The notes under the pieces were generated by a model. That model searched no databases. It saw only the letters and a program-made list of their open reading frames with translations, and had not been told where the DNA came from. From positions 29,352-93,351 of the forward strand of contig DASWVC010000293.1 in assembly GCA_036401335.1 (NCBI GenBank): a stretch of 64,000 nucleotides of DNA. The letters are read 5' to 3'. The translations under genes were made by a program, and so were the position numbers. Of this stretch, positions 53,466 to 61,615 are shown piece after piece. Numbering within the stretch: the first letter of the stretch is position 1; each line of letters opens with the position of its first letter. The stretch is from DASWVC01 sp036401335 (lineage in GTDB: Bacteria > Verrucomicrobiota > Verrucomicrobiia > Chthoniobacterales > JAFAMB01).

Positions 53466-53573
53466 GCCTCGCTCAGTATCACGTTGTAACGGGGTTGCAA
53501 CTCCGAGAAGGCGGCTGCGCCTGATCCTTCGCCCACCCCATCGAGCCCCGTCCCTAACCACCCTTCTCTCCCA

Positions 53574-54041
53574 ATGAGCATTCCCGCTGACCTTACCCTC
53601 AGGATGGCTGGTCCGGACGACGCCGAGAGCGTGTTCAGGATGGTAAGTGCGCTGGCCGCCTACGAACGCCTGACACACGAGGTCACCGCTACCCCCGTCG
53701 ACTTCAAGCGCCTCTTGGCTGATCCGCGGCATCCCGTTGAAGTTGTGCTGGCAGAACGGGCCGGGACCACGGTGGGTTTCGGCCTTTTCTTTGAAAACTT
53801 TTCTACGTTCCTGGGCAAACCCGGGCTGTACCTGGAAGACCTTTTCGTGTTGCCGGAACACCGCCGGCAGGGCATCGGGGAAAGCCTGTTTGCCTACCTG
53901 CTGGCGCTGGCTCAGGAGCGCTGCTACGGACGAATGGATTGGACCGTCTTGGATTGGAACGAGCCTGCCGTCCGCTTTTACACCGAGAAACTTGGTGCTA
54001 AACTGCTGCCGGAATGGCGCCTTTGCCGCATCACGCTCTGA
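53574..54041 (+). CDS. GNAT family N-acetyltransferase
   Basis: 155 residues, one GNAT domain: the acetyl-CoA motif VLPEHRRQGIGESLFAYLLA (R-x-x-G-x-G) and the C-terminal DWNEPAVRFYTEKLGAKLLPEW. It closely follows the pattern of the diamine/spermidine acetyltransferase-like branch (FSTFLGKPGLYLEDLFV), which acetylates small amines. Substrate not certain. It is convergent to the acyltransferase gene across the inverted-repeat island. Confidence 0.85.
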   Translation: MSIPADLTLRMAGPDDAESVFRMVSALAAYERLTHEVTATPVDFKRLLADPRHPVEVVLAERAGTTVGFGLFFENFSTFLGKPGLYLEDLFVLPEHRRQGIGESLFAYLLALAQERCYGRMDWTVLDWNEPAVRFYTEKLGAKLLPEWRLCRITL

Positions 54042-54046
54042 GGAAA

Positions 54047-54233
54047 TGGTATCAATTGTAGAAATTGTATCGATTCTATCAGTGCCTGAAGGAACAAGCG
54101 GATTAGCTGACCAATCCCAGGTATTCGTGGCAGCGATTCACTTCAGACCATTGACATCAGTACTGGTGCTCCCGACACCTCTTCCATTGATAGCATTAAT
54201 ACAATGCCTACAATTGATACCATTCTTCTTCTC
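54047..54233. repeat. Low-GC island bounded by imperfect 42-bp inverted repeats
   Basis: A sharply AT-rich stretch between two convergent genes. Its ends, read inward, begin with the same 16 bases (ATGGTATCAATTGTAG), followed by two mismatches, then ATTGTAT and then CTATCA, giving about 42 bp with roughly 6 mismatches. The centre of about 105 bp is not repeated. The structure is like a small non-autonomous element (MITE-type) or a very long hairpin. Both arms happen to be open in frame with a hydrophobic peptide (MVSIVxIV), which I take as chance. Confidence 0.6.
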
Positions 54234-54894
54234 ACCGCATCTGGAGGCGGTTGACCATCACGTCTTCCATGGCAAGGCGCGCCTGCTCGAATTCGGCAGC
54301 TGACAACTCGGGCTCGACCGTTCGCAGCGGCAAGACCGTCACGGTCACCCGTGCGAACGGCTTGGGAATGGCGAAACCATCCCAGGATCGTAATCGCCAG
54401 CAGGCGCTGTAATCGATCAGAAAAGGCATAATCGCCACCCGGGCCCGCTGCGCTAGCAGAAGGGCGCCGGGATGGAGGTGGTAACGAGGGCCACGCGGTC
54501 CGTCCGGGGTGATGCAGACGTCAAAGCCGGTCTGCAAACGCCGGGTCAACTCAAGCAGGGCCACGACGCCCCGGCGAGAACTCGATCCGCGAACCGCATC
54601 CATGCGGAAATGTCTGACAAATTCCGTCAAGAAAGCGCCGTCCCGGCTTGCGCTGGCGAGAACCACCAGACCTCGACGGTTCGGGTAGTGGCGCCGGAAC
54701 ATCGTCGGCATGGCGAGGATGCGATTGTGCCAGATCAACATCACGACCGGCTTCGGGTAAGGCGCGTCCAGGAACCGGGCTTCATCGACCAACCGGTACC
54801 GCAACGTGGCGCAAAGCAGCTTGAGCATTTGGGCAGCGCAGCGCACCAGGAGTCGTTCCCCGAGTGACAGTTGCTGGATAGCGGATGGCGGCAC
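54232..54894 (-). CDS. Lysophospholipid acyltransferase family protein (DUF374-like)
   Basis: 220 residues. Motifs of the DUF374/LPLAT group: PVVMLIWHNRILAMP (His-containing catalytic motif), ASASRDGAFLTEFVRHF, VRGSSSRRGVVALLEL, and ITPDGPRGPRYHL (substrate-binding). Such proteins transfer acyl chains to lipid A precursors or other glycolipids at the inner membrane. The start looks like GTG at 54894. It lies on the minus strand next to a DUF4864 gene with 80 bp between. Confidence 0.82.
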   Translation of the reverse strand: MPPSAIQQLSLGERLLVRCAAQMLKLLCATLRYRLVDEARFLDAPYPKPVVMLIWHNRILAMPTMFRRHYPNRRGLVVLASASRDGAFLTEFVRHFRMDAVRGSSSRRGVVALLELTRRLQTGFDVCITPDGPRGPRYHLHPGALLLAQRARVAIMPFLIDYSACWRLRSWDGFAIPKPFARVTVTVLPLRTVEPELSAAEFEQARLAMEDVMVNRLQMR

Positions 54895-54974
54895 GCGAGG
54901 ATGTCAACGATGACGTTCTTTCCGTCAACTGCCCGGCTCGGCCACGCGTGCGGGCAATCTTCAGTCTGGCGCGT

Positions 54975-55460
54975 TCAGATGGTGACGGGTTTCGGAGCGC
55001 CTTCCTGATCCTGCATCCGGATCACCCCGTCCGTCATCCAGCAATCGCGGTACTCGCCCTCTTTTTGCCGGGACAGCAGGAACATGTAGGAGAGCACGCT
55101 CCCACTGGCCGAGGTGACCCTGACAAAGATCCTGGCCTGATCGTCGCTGACCTCCGCCTGGGTCAGGTCCGCTCCCAGCGAATACAGGAGCGGTGCATAG
55201 GCCGGGCTCCGCACAAGCTCCGCGAAATGCTCCAGCGGCCCGGTCACCTCCTTGTTGGAAGGAGAGGCAAATCGAAAAGAGCGCTCAATGCCGGTGTTCG
55301 GAGCGGGCTCGTCGTTCTGCCGGAGGGAATCTAACTGAAACTTCACGACCTGCTGCGGGCTTAAGGCCGGGCTGGGCATCACTTCCTCAGCGCGCAACGG
55401 CAAGGCGACGGTAAGAGTTGCGAAAACCGCCCAGATCCAGAAGAGTCGGCGTGGCCCCAT
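54975..55460 (-). CDS. DUF4864-like exported protein
   Basis: 161 residues from ATG 55460. Signal peptide RRLFWIWAVFATLTVALPLRA, then a compact domain with SFRFASPSNKEVTGPLEHF and the conserved SPAYAPLLYS and YMFLLSRQKEGEYRDCWMT. This is the DUF4864 pattern of small exported alpha/beta proteins; function unknown. It is divergent from pstS, with the PHO-box-like site in between, so phosphate control in both directions is possible. Confidence 0.7.
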   Translation of the reverse strand: MGPRRLFWIWAVFATLTVALPLRAEEVMPSPALSPQQVVKFQLDSLRQNDEPAPNTGIERSFRFASPSNKEVTGPLEHFAELVRSPAYAPLLYSLGADLTQAEVSDDQARIFVRVTSASGSVLSYMFLLSRQKEGEYRDCWMTDGVIRMQDQEGAPKPVTI

Positions 55461-55521
55461 GTAATTTGATTCGCAGCAGCGCCCTTCGCAGATGCGGGCA
55501 GCACCACGAAAGGACTTGCCA

Positions 55522-55541
55522 CTGTGACAAGAATGTAACAT
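55522..55541 (+). promoter_or_regulatory. PHO-box-like site before pstS
   Basis: CTGTGACAAGA is followed directly by ATGTAACATCG, so two seven-base units of the PhoB type (CTGTCAT-like) stand 11 bp apart, the spacing of PhoB direct repeats. The first unit has two mismatches. It lies 57-76 bp before the pstS ATG, a usual distance. Likely binding site for the phosphate-starvation regulator. Confidence 0.5.
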
Positions 55542-55597
55542 CGCCGCATTTGCGGTGAACGTCGCTTTCGTCAATCCAAGTGGGTCCTGGTTTTGTT

Positions 55598-56614
55598 ATG
55601 ACAAAAAGCGCACTTCCGACCTTGCTTCCCCTGCTCCTCGTTCCGCTGGTAACTTCTTCGTCTCTGGCGGCGCCCCAGCTTCAGGGGGCGGGAGCCACCT
55701 TCCCGGCGCCGATCTACCAGAGGTGGATCGCTGAGTACGCGAAGGCGCACCCGGGTGTCCAGATCAACTACCAAGGCATCGGCAGCGGGGCTGGGATCAA
55801 GCAATTCACGCAGGGCCTGGTGGATTTCGGGGCCAGCGACGCCGCGATGAAAGACGAGGAGATGGCGGCAGTTAAACCGGGTGCAGTGCTTATCCCCGCC
55901 ACGGCAGGAAGCATTGTGTTGGCTTACAACCTGCCCGGGGTGACAAAGCTGAAGCTCTCTCGGACCGCTTATGCCGGCATTTTCCTCGGCAAGATCACCA
56001 AATGGGATGACGCCGCAATCGCGAGCTCCAACCCCGGGGTGAAGCTTCCAAGCCTGGCGATCACAGCCTGTGAACGTTCCGACGGCAGCGGCACCAATTT
56101 CGTTTTCACCCGTCACCTTTCGGCCATTAACCCGGAATTCAAAGACGCCGTCGGCACAGGAACCACCGTGACGTGGCCGGTTGGCGTGGCCGGCCGGGGC
56201 AACGACGGCGTGACCGCGTTGATCAAACAATCCCCTGGCGCCATCGGCTACGTGGAGTACGGCTACGCGAGCAACAACAAATTAAGCTTTGCCGAACTGG
56301 AGAATAAATCTGGTGCTTTCGTGGCGGCCACACCGCAGTCCGGCGCCACGACTCTCGCCGCGACAAAATTCCCGGAAGGCGTCCTGCGGGCCTGGCCGGA
56401 CGACCCGGAAGGAAAAGATGCCTACCCGATCTCGACGTTCACGTGGTTGCTGCTCTACAAAAAATATTCCGACAAGGCAAAGTGGTCCGTTCTCAAGGAC
56501 TTTGTTAACTACGGCCTGACTGAAGGCCAGAAGTTCGCGGACCAATTGGGGTACATTCCCCTGCCCCCGGAGGTGGTGGAGAAGGACATGGCTGCGTTAA
56601 AGCAGATCGAGTAG
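55598..56614 (+). CDS. pstS: Phosphate ABC transporter substrate-binding protein
   Basis: 338 residues from ATG 55598. Signal peptide SALPTLLPLLLVPLVTSSSLA, then the PstS fold: LQGAGATFPAPIYQRWI at the start, YQGIGSGAGIKQF, DFGASDAAM (phosphate-binding loops with Thr, Ser and Asp), RSDGSGTNFVFT and a GAIGYVEYGYA segment. These residues bind inorganic phosphate. First gene of the phosphate uptake operon; pstC follows after 26 bp. Confidence 0.95.
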   Translation: MTKSALPTLLPLLLVPLVTSSSLAAPQLQGAGATFPAPIYQRWIAEYAKAHPGVQINYQGIGSGAGIKQFTQGLVDFGASDAAMKDEEMAAVKPGAVLIPATAGSIVLAYNLPGVTKLKLSRTAYAGIFLGKITKWDDAAIASSNPGVKLPSLAITACERSDGSGTNFVFTRHLSAINPEFKDAVGTGTTVTWPVGVAGRGNDGVTALIKQSPGAIGYVEYGYASNNKLSFAELENKSGAFVAATPQSGATTLAATKFPEGVLRAWPDDPEGKDAYPISTFTWLLLYKKYSDKAKWSVLKDFVNYGLTEGQKFADQLGYIPLPPEVVEKDMAALKQIE

Positions 56615-56640
56615 AAAACGGTGATTCTCGACGAACCTGC

Positions 56641-57597
56641 ATGAGCGGCCCGGCGACTCCAACGGCATCGAATCCATTTCGCAGACGGGGGCTGCGGGTC
56701 GACCCCTTTTTCGCCGTTACGTGGCTGGCGGCGCTTGCCACCGTGGCGAGTTTGGTGTGGATCGTTGCCAGCATTCTGCACCAGGCGTGGCCGGCAATTC
56801 AGAAAACCGGGGCGGGTTTTTTCGTCAATTCGGTTTGGGACTCAAACCGGGAACGGTTTGGCGCGTTTCCTTACCTTATGGGCACCGTCCTTAGCTCGGT
56901 CATCGCCCTTCTCATTGCTCTCCCGCTGGGAGTGGGCATCGCCATCTTTCTTAGCGAAAACTTCTTGCCGGTGCCGGCTCGCCAAGCCATCCGGTTCGTG
57001 GTGGAAATGCTGGCCGCGATTCCGAGCGTGGTTTACGGCCTCTGGGGCATTGCCGTGGTTATTCCGCTGGTTCAACGTTGGGGCGGCCTTCTGGCCGACC
57101 ATGTCGGTTTCCTTCCGCTGTTTAAAGGGCCTGCGTATGGCAACAGCATGTTAACGGCAAGTCTGGTGTTGTCCCTGATGGTGTTGCCGACCATCACGGC
57201 CATCGGCCGGACGGCTCTGGCAACAGTGCCGAAAACCTTGCGTGAAGGCTCCTACGCCGTTGGCGCAACCCGCTGGGAGACCATTTTTGGCATTCTGCTG
57301 CCGACGGCGGCCCCCGGGATTGTCGCCGCCACCATCCTGGCGTTCGGGCGGGCGATGGGTGAGACCATGGCAGTGGCCATGCTTATCGGCAACAGCCCGC
57401 GGCTTAACTGGTCCCTGCTTTCTCCCGCCGGCACGCTCGCCAGCTTATTGGCCAACCAGTTTGCGGAAGCTTCCGGCATTCAAGTGAGTGCCCTGATGTA
57501 CGCGGCTTTCACCCTGGTGCTGCTTACCCTCCTTGTGAACATGCTCGGGGAATTTGTCCTGCGGCGCGCCCAACGCGCCACCGCCGGCCTTCGCTAA
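56641..57597 (+). CDS. pstC: Phosphate ABC transporter permease PstC
   Basis: 318 residues with six membrane helices. The permease family loop EGSYAVGATRWETIFGILLP (EAA motif) and GRAMGETMAVAMLIGNSP are typical of PstC. N-terminal extension of about 25 residues before the first helix is normal. It lies 9 bp before pstA. Forms the channel with PstA. Confidence 0.93.
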   Translation: MSGPATPTASNPFRRRGLRVDPFFAVTWLAALATVASLVWIVASILHQAWPAIQKTGAGFFVNSVWDSNRERFGAFPYLMGTVLSSVIALLIALPLGVGIAIFLSENFLPVPARQAIRFVVEMLAAIPSVVYGLWGIAVVIPLVQRWGGLLADHVGFLPLFKGPAYGNSMLTASLVLSLMVLPTITAIGRTALATVPKTLREGSYAVGATRWETIFGILLPTAAPGIVAATILAFGRAMGETMAVAMLIGNSPRLNWSLLSPAGTLASLLANQFAEASGIQVSALMYAAFTLVLLTLLVNMLGEFVLRRAQRATAGLR

Positions 57598-57606
57598 CCA
57601 CCCGCC

Positions 57607-58503
57607 ATGAGCTCTGCCGCTGCACCCGCCGCCCTCTCCCTGAAAGTCGGGAACCGTCGCGACCGGGCCCGCCTGTCGGCCAACCTGTTTTGGACGGTTC
57701 TGTGTGCCGGACTCTCGTTTCTGACGCTGGTGCCGCTGTTCTCGATCGTCTACCTTGTGCTTCGAAACGGTTTGGTCCTGCTCCGCCCGAGCGTTTTCAC
57801 CGAGCTGCCCCCGGCCCCCGGCCTGGAGGGCGGCGGCGTCGGAAATGCCATCCAGGGCACCCTGGTGATGGTCGCGATAGCCCTCGTCCTGGCCACACCC
57901 CTGGGCATTTTGTCAGCGATTTACATCTGTGAGTACGCACCCTTGTCCCGTCTGGCCGGGGCTGTGCGCTTCAACGCGAAACTCCTGACCGGCATACCGT
58001 CCATTATCTGCGGGGTTTTTGCCTACGCCGTCGTGGTGGTCACCACGGGCTCCTTTTCCGCGCTGGCCGGCGGGGTGGCTTTGGCCGTGCTCGCGCTGCC
58101 CACCGTACTGCTGACGTCGGAACAAGCGTTGCTCGGGGTCCCCTACGCCTTGCGCGAAGCTTCGTACGGCCTCGGCGCGAGCCGGTTCCAAACCATCTTC
58201 CGGGTGGTTCTGCCCGAGGCGCGGCCAGCCATGATGACCGGCGTCATGCTGGCGGTTGCACGCGCCGCCGGCGAAACCGCGCCCGTGCTTTTCACGGCGT
58301 TGTTCAGCGAGTACTGGCTGAAAGGCATCATGCAACCGGCGGCCTCGCTCTCCGTCCTCATCTTCAACTTCGCCGGGTTACCCTACCCCCATCAGATCCA
58401 ACTCGCCTGGACGGCCTCCTTGATCCTGGTCGCGCTCGTTACCGCCGCTAACGTTACCGCCCAGCTTGCTTTCACGAAACGCCAGCCGGGTAAGAAGCGG
58501 TAA
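57607..58503 (+). CDS. pstA: Phosphate ABC transporter permease PstA
   Basis: 298 residues, six membrane helices. ALREASYGLGASRFQTIFRV is the EAA loop that would contact PstB, and ARAAGETAPVLFTALFSEY is the matching PstA motif. The C-terminus runs to KRQPGKKR. The gene that should follow, pstB (ATPase), is missing; instead a minus-strand CHAP-like gene lies 49 bp downstream. Confidence 0.93.
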   Translation: MSSAAAPAALSLKVGNRRDRARLSANLFWTVLCAGLSFLTLVPLFSIVYLVLRNGLVLLRPSVFTELPPAPGLEGGGVGNAIQGTLVMVAIALVLATPLGILSAIYICEYAPLSRLAGAVRFNAKLLTGIPSIICGVFAYAVVVVTTGSFSALAGGVALAVLALPTVLLTSEQALLGVPYALREASYGLGASRFQTIFRVVLPEARPAMMTGVMLAVARAAGETAPVLFTALFSEYWLKGIMQPAASLSVLIFNFAGLPYPHQIQLAWTASLILVALVTAANVTAQLAFTKRQPGKKR

Positions 58504-58552
58504 AACAAGGGGTTCGGCCTTCCGCTTCGTCGAGCAATTCTGACCGATGTGG

Positions 58553-59131
58553 TCAGCCGGCATTTCTTTTCCCGAGGGCCGCTGCCGGCTGCGCCGACAA
58601 CTGGGTCGAGTGGCCCGCCGGCCGCCGGAAAGCCAGAATGAGCGAACGGTTAACCCACAGTCCGCACACCGAGGGTTCCTGTTGAACGGCACCTTGCGCG
58701 CCGCCCAGGACACAAACCTGGTCGCCCCGACTGGCCAGAAAAAAGGCTACATGGTGAGCGAAAACCGCAACGTCACCGGGCTGCGGGTCGGCAGCCGCCT
58801 GGCCGTAACGCATCCAATCCGACTGGCGGTTGCTCGCGGGCAGCGGCAAACCTGAAGCCCGCAGTGCCCATTGGGCATACGCCCCGCACCAACCGTTCGA
58901 GGTTTCAACGGTGAAGAAGTCGGCCGTGCTCAGCACCTTCAGGTACTCGGCCACCCGGGCGCTGGATTGCTTAACCCCGAGTTCGTGGCGGGCCACGGTC
59001 AACACGTTCTGACCAATCGCGTCGGGAGAGGCTGCCAAAGCCGAGACGACCAGGGCCGCGGCGGCGCAGGTGCGGGTGGCGTAGCGCGAGAGAACGACCA
59101 GGGAGGCGAGGGTAGGCAGGCACAGGTTCAT
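58553..59131 (-). CDS. Exported CHAP/NlpC-like peptidoglycan peptidase (TIGR02594-like)
   Basis: 192 residues from ATG 59131. The N-terminus has a hydrophobic export signal (AAAALVVSALAAS). The Cys nucleophile is in SNGWCGAYAQWALRASGL and the His in PGDVAVFAHHVAFFLA, with LGGAQ behind it, in the pattern W-C-A-xF-xxW...GDV...HVxF...LGGNQ of the TIGR02594 group. Such enzymes cut peptide cross-links. The last 20 residues are Ala/Gln-rich. Convergent to pstA. Confidence 0.75.
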   Translation of the reverse strand: MNLCLPTLASLVVLSRYATRTCAAAALVVSALAASPDAIGQNVLTVARHELGVKQSSARVAEYLKVLSTADFFTVETSNGWCGAYAQWALRASGLPLPASNRQSDWMRYGQAAADPQPGDVAVFAHHVAFFLASRGDQVCVLGGAQGAVQQEPSVCGLWVNRSLILAFRRPAGHSTQLSAQPAAALGKRNAG

Positions 59132-59240
59132 GCCCGCTGTAACGCCGCGGGAAGAATCGGCCCACAGAAGGGACACCCTGCAGAGTTCCTGGTAATTATA
59201 GGGCGTCCCGCCGCTATGACATGGGCGGCAACTTCAACGC

Positions 59241-59627
59241 GTGGTCAGCAAGGTGGCGCCGCTGCGCGGGTCCCCCGGGTTTGCGGCTTCCACCCGAGAT
59301 CAACACAGACAAGCCGCCGCCGTCGCCTTCGCGGTGACCGCCCTGACCGCCGCCCAGGCCCAAACCGGCCCGCAGCCGCGGGCGTTGGCCCCTGCGGCTC
59401 AATCCATCCAACAGCAACTCAATGCGTTGAAAACCGAAGTCACCGCCCTGCAAACGGCCAACGCGTCGCTGCAGGACGAAGTGGGTGCGTTGCACAACCA
59501 ATTGGCCGCGGTTCAAGCCAATCCCGCGCTCGGGCTCGGGCCCATCGTGAACGTTGATCCCAATCCGGAGGTGAGCGTCGCGGGACCGAACGTCACGGGC
59601 GGCACCCGGAACACCGCAGGGGGATAG
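59241..59627 (+). CDS. Small exported coiled-coil protein, unknown function
   Basis: About 128 residues. Residues 20-41 look like a signal peptide (RQAAAVAFAVTALTAAQAQ) but the first 20 residues before it are unusual, so the start (GTG 59241) is uncertain. Residues 54-95 are a regular heptad-like coiled coil (IQQQLNALKTEVTALQTANA, then LQDEVGALHNQLAAVQ). The tail is Gly/Asn/Pro-rich. Proteins of this kind often bind the cell wall or outer membrane. No family recognised. Confidence 0.5.
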   Translation: MVSKVAPLRGSPGFAASTRDQHRQAAAVAFAVTALTAAQAQTGPQPRALAPAAQSIQQQLNALKTEVTALQTANASLQDEVGALHNQLAAVQANPALGLGPIVNVDPNPEVSVAGPNVTGGTRNTAGG

Positions 59628-59759
59628 CGGGGTCGTGCTCGGGGGGATGAACGTCACCGACAACAACCCCTTTGCCATCGCTCCGACCGTTGCTCCCTAA
59701 GCGGCATTGACGGATTAGAAACGCTCGCACCCACCCAATTTGGTTTTAATTATCCTCCG

Positions 59760-60257
59760 ATGGAACGCCAATGGTACCTTTTAAGTCTGGCAGCGACCGG
59801 ATGCCTGGCCTTTTCTCCTCTGTGCTTCGGCCGTAGCGGGTCCGGCAGTCACGGGTCCGCTTCGATGGGATACCCTCAAGGGCATCCCCACGTCGACCCT
59901 TTTGCGTATGACGGCTATTATCCCTTCGATTACGATCTGGCTGCTTATGCCTACACCCCCAGCCCCGCCCAACAGGCTGCCGCCCAGCAACAGGTTGCGC
60001 AATACTTCGCTGCCCTTTCTAAGAAGCGACGGGCTGCTGCGACCCACCGCTACATTGCCGTGCCCACGCTCCGGCCGACGAAACCCCAGCGGGCAGGTTA
60101 CCTGAAGAAGCGGGCCGAATCGAAAGCAACCGGCGCCACGCAGCCAGCCAGTCCTGAGCAACTCCAATGCGTGATGGTCTTTGACACCCAAGCCAAACAG
60201 TTCGTCGGTTCGGGCTGTTACATCATCGAGGTTTTGCCCCAGGGCGCACGGACGTGA
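59760..60257 (+). CDS. Exported hypothetical protein
   Basis: 165 residues. N-terminal signal peptide (YLLSLAATGCLAFSPLCFG), a Gly/Ser/Tyr-rich section with PQGHPHVDPFAYDGYYPFDY, then an Ala/Gln stretch and a basic linker. The C-terminal CVMVFDTQAKQFVGSGCYII has two Cys that could form a disulfide. No family recognised. It stands alone with AT-rich sequence upstream and 555 bp of apparently gene-free DNA downstream. Confidence 0.55.
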   Translation: MERQWYLLSLAATGCLAFSPLCFGRSGSGSHGSASMGYPQGHPHVDPFAYDGYYPFDYDLAAYAYTPSPAQQAAAQQQVAQYFAALSKKRRAAATHRYIAVPTLRPTKPQRAGYLKKRAESKATGATQPASPEQLQCVMVFDTQAKQFVGSGCYIIEVLPQGART

Positions 60258-60812
60258 CCGGGGCGTCTCTCGCCCGGCCCATTTCGGACACGATTTTTGT
60301 GGACTGCTACGACTTCAACTGGAAACGGGTTTCGGCCATCGCGGGGGAGCTTCTATGAGCTGTGGTTTGCCTTGCACGAGGGCGGTGTCCGTGCACCGCA
60401 CGTCATGCCGAATCGCCTGAGAAAGTTCTGCGTTGCGCCAGCGCGAGCCGAGGCATCATCTAGACCAGCGCTCGCTTTTCCGAATTGCTTGGCCGTTGGG
60501 AGCCGACAAACGGTTGTCCCTCAAGGCGGGTTCTGCCTGGTCCCGCATTTGGGATTCCGACTCTGGGACGCCGTAACAAATCGGCGGCGGTGCCAGGGTG
60601 TCTCCGTGCGCCTACCCCGGCCCGCTTGATCCGCGTGGTCCTGCCAAGGGCGGAAAGTTTTTTGCTAACCCTACAACCGCAGGTTGTTGTGTAAGGTGCA
60701 AAAGTCAACGCACCGTCCCGCCCTCCTCGGCCGGCGGCAGGATGGAACCTTCAGCAGAATGGCATGACTTAAGCATAGCCATGTGGACAGCTGAAAATCA
60801 CCTCGAGCCGAA
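60258..60812 (+). other. Long intergenic stretch, no gene recognised
   Basis: These 555 bp hold only short open frames without family signs and with frame-inconsistent codon use. I looked for tRNA or a structured RNA and saw none. The composition of 60640-60700 is richer in A and T (around TTTTTTGCTAACCC), which may be a promoter or an old gene remnant. It might contain a non-coding RNA that I cannot detect by eye. Confidence 0.25.
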
Positions 60813-61241
60813 ATGAAAAACCGATTCCCGCGCCCATTGCTCTCGTTTCACGCCGAGACGCGGAGGCACTTCCGGCACACGGAAGCATACCCGCCCGGCG
60901 TACGCTTAGTTCGTTCAGCGCACACGACCAGGCTGCGTCCCGATCCGTGCCGCCAGTGTCTATTCCAGTGTGATGGCTGCGGCGTTGAGTTTGCACCCAT
61001 GCCGGACAGTTTTATTCTTACCCAACCGGTACGGATGGCGGAACCGGATGCAGACGATCAACCAACGTCTACCGGCAGCCCAGGCCCGTTCAGCCGGGCG
61101 GCCCTTGAAGCCCTGGATGATTTCGAACTGGCAGAACAGGGGCTGACGGAAGAGGCCAGGGAAACTTTACTGCGGGGCGAAGCGATCTTCACGGCCGCGG
61201 AGGCGTTCTGCGGGAACTGCCTGCAGCGGCTCTTCGACTAG
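60813..61241 (+). CDS. Small protein with CxxC pairs, possible zinc-binding
   Basis: 142 residues. The centre has CRQCLFQCDGCGVEF (two or more CxxC units) and the C-terminus AFCGNCLQRLF has another, a set that could hold one or two Zn ions as in zinc ribbons. Residues 95-125 are acidic (EALDDFELAEQGLTEEARET). The first 45 residues are basic and less certain; the real start could be a later ATG such as that before DSFILTQ. No family recognised. Confidence 0.5.
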   Translation: MKNRFPRPLLSFHAETRRHFRHTEAYPPGVRLVRSAHTTRLRPDPCRQCLFQCDGCGVEFAPMPDSFILTQPVRMAEPDADDQPTSTGSPGPFSRAALEALDDFELAEQGLTEEARETLLRGEAIFTAAEAFCGNCLQRLFD

Positions 61242-61330
61242 TCGAACCGCCGCGAATCACGGGTCAAATCGCTGGGCTGTGGTGGATTTTAAGTGACGGA
61301 CAGGCTGCGGCGCGCTTTAAACAAACCAGG

Positions 61331-61597
61331 ATGCATGTAGCAACGGCCATCGTGGTGGGCATGTCACGGCGTGCGGAAGGAACCTGGCAAATGGATCTCG
61401 CGTCAGAGCTCCCCAAAAATTGTGAACGCATGAACGTCCTGCTGGGCGAACGCCGCTTCGTGGTAACGCTGGATCGGACACGGCCGAAACCCCCGCCTAC
61501 CCTCATCGTAACACTTCCGGACGAAATCAGTTTGAAGATCGGTGACAAGGTTCAGGTCGAATTTTTTCACCCGGGCGAGCAGGCAGGCACCCACTGA
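61331..61597 (+). CDS. Small hypothetical protein
   Basis: 88 residues, mostly beta-strand forming: NVLLGERRFVVTLDRTRP, TLIVTLPDEISLKIGDKVQV. The C-terminal half with GDKVQVEF looks like a small beta-barrel (PilZ- or SH3-like) but this is weak. No ribosome-binding site stands out, and it is convergent with the GH42 gene with 18 bp between. Confidence 0.35.
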   Translation: MHVATAIVVGMSRRAEGTWQMDLASELPKNCERMNVLLGERRFVVTLDRTRPKPPPTLIVTLPDEISLKIGDKVQVEFFHPGEQAGTH

Positions 61598-61615
61598 ATA
61601 ACGCGATCACAAGGG

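Noticed and set aside
54047..54233. Peptides starting MVSIV encoded by both arms of the inverted repeat
   Set aside because: The likeness of the two peptides follows from the DNA inverted repeat; no ribosome-binding sites and no matching family.
60258..60812. Possible tRNA or riboswitch in the long gap
   Set aside because: I looked for acceptor-stem, anticodon and T-loop patterns and found none; short hairpins there are expected by chance at this GC content.
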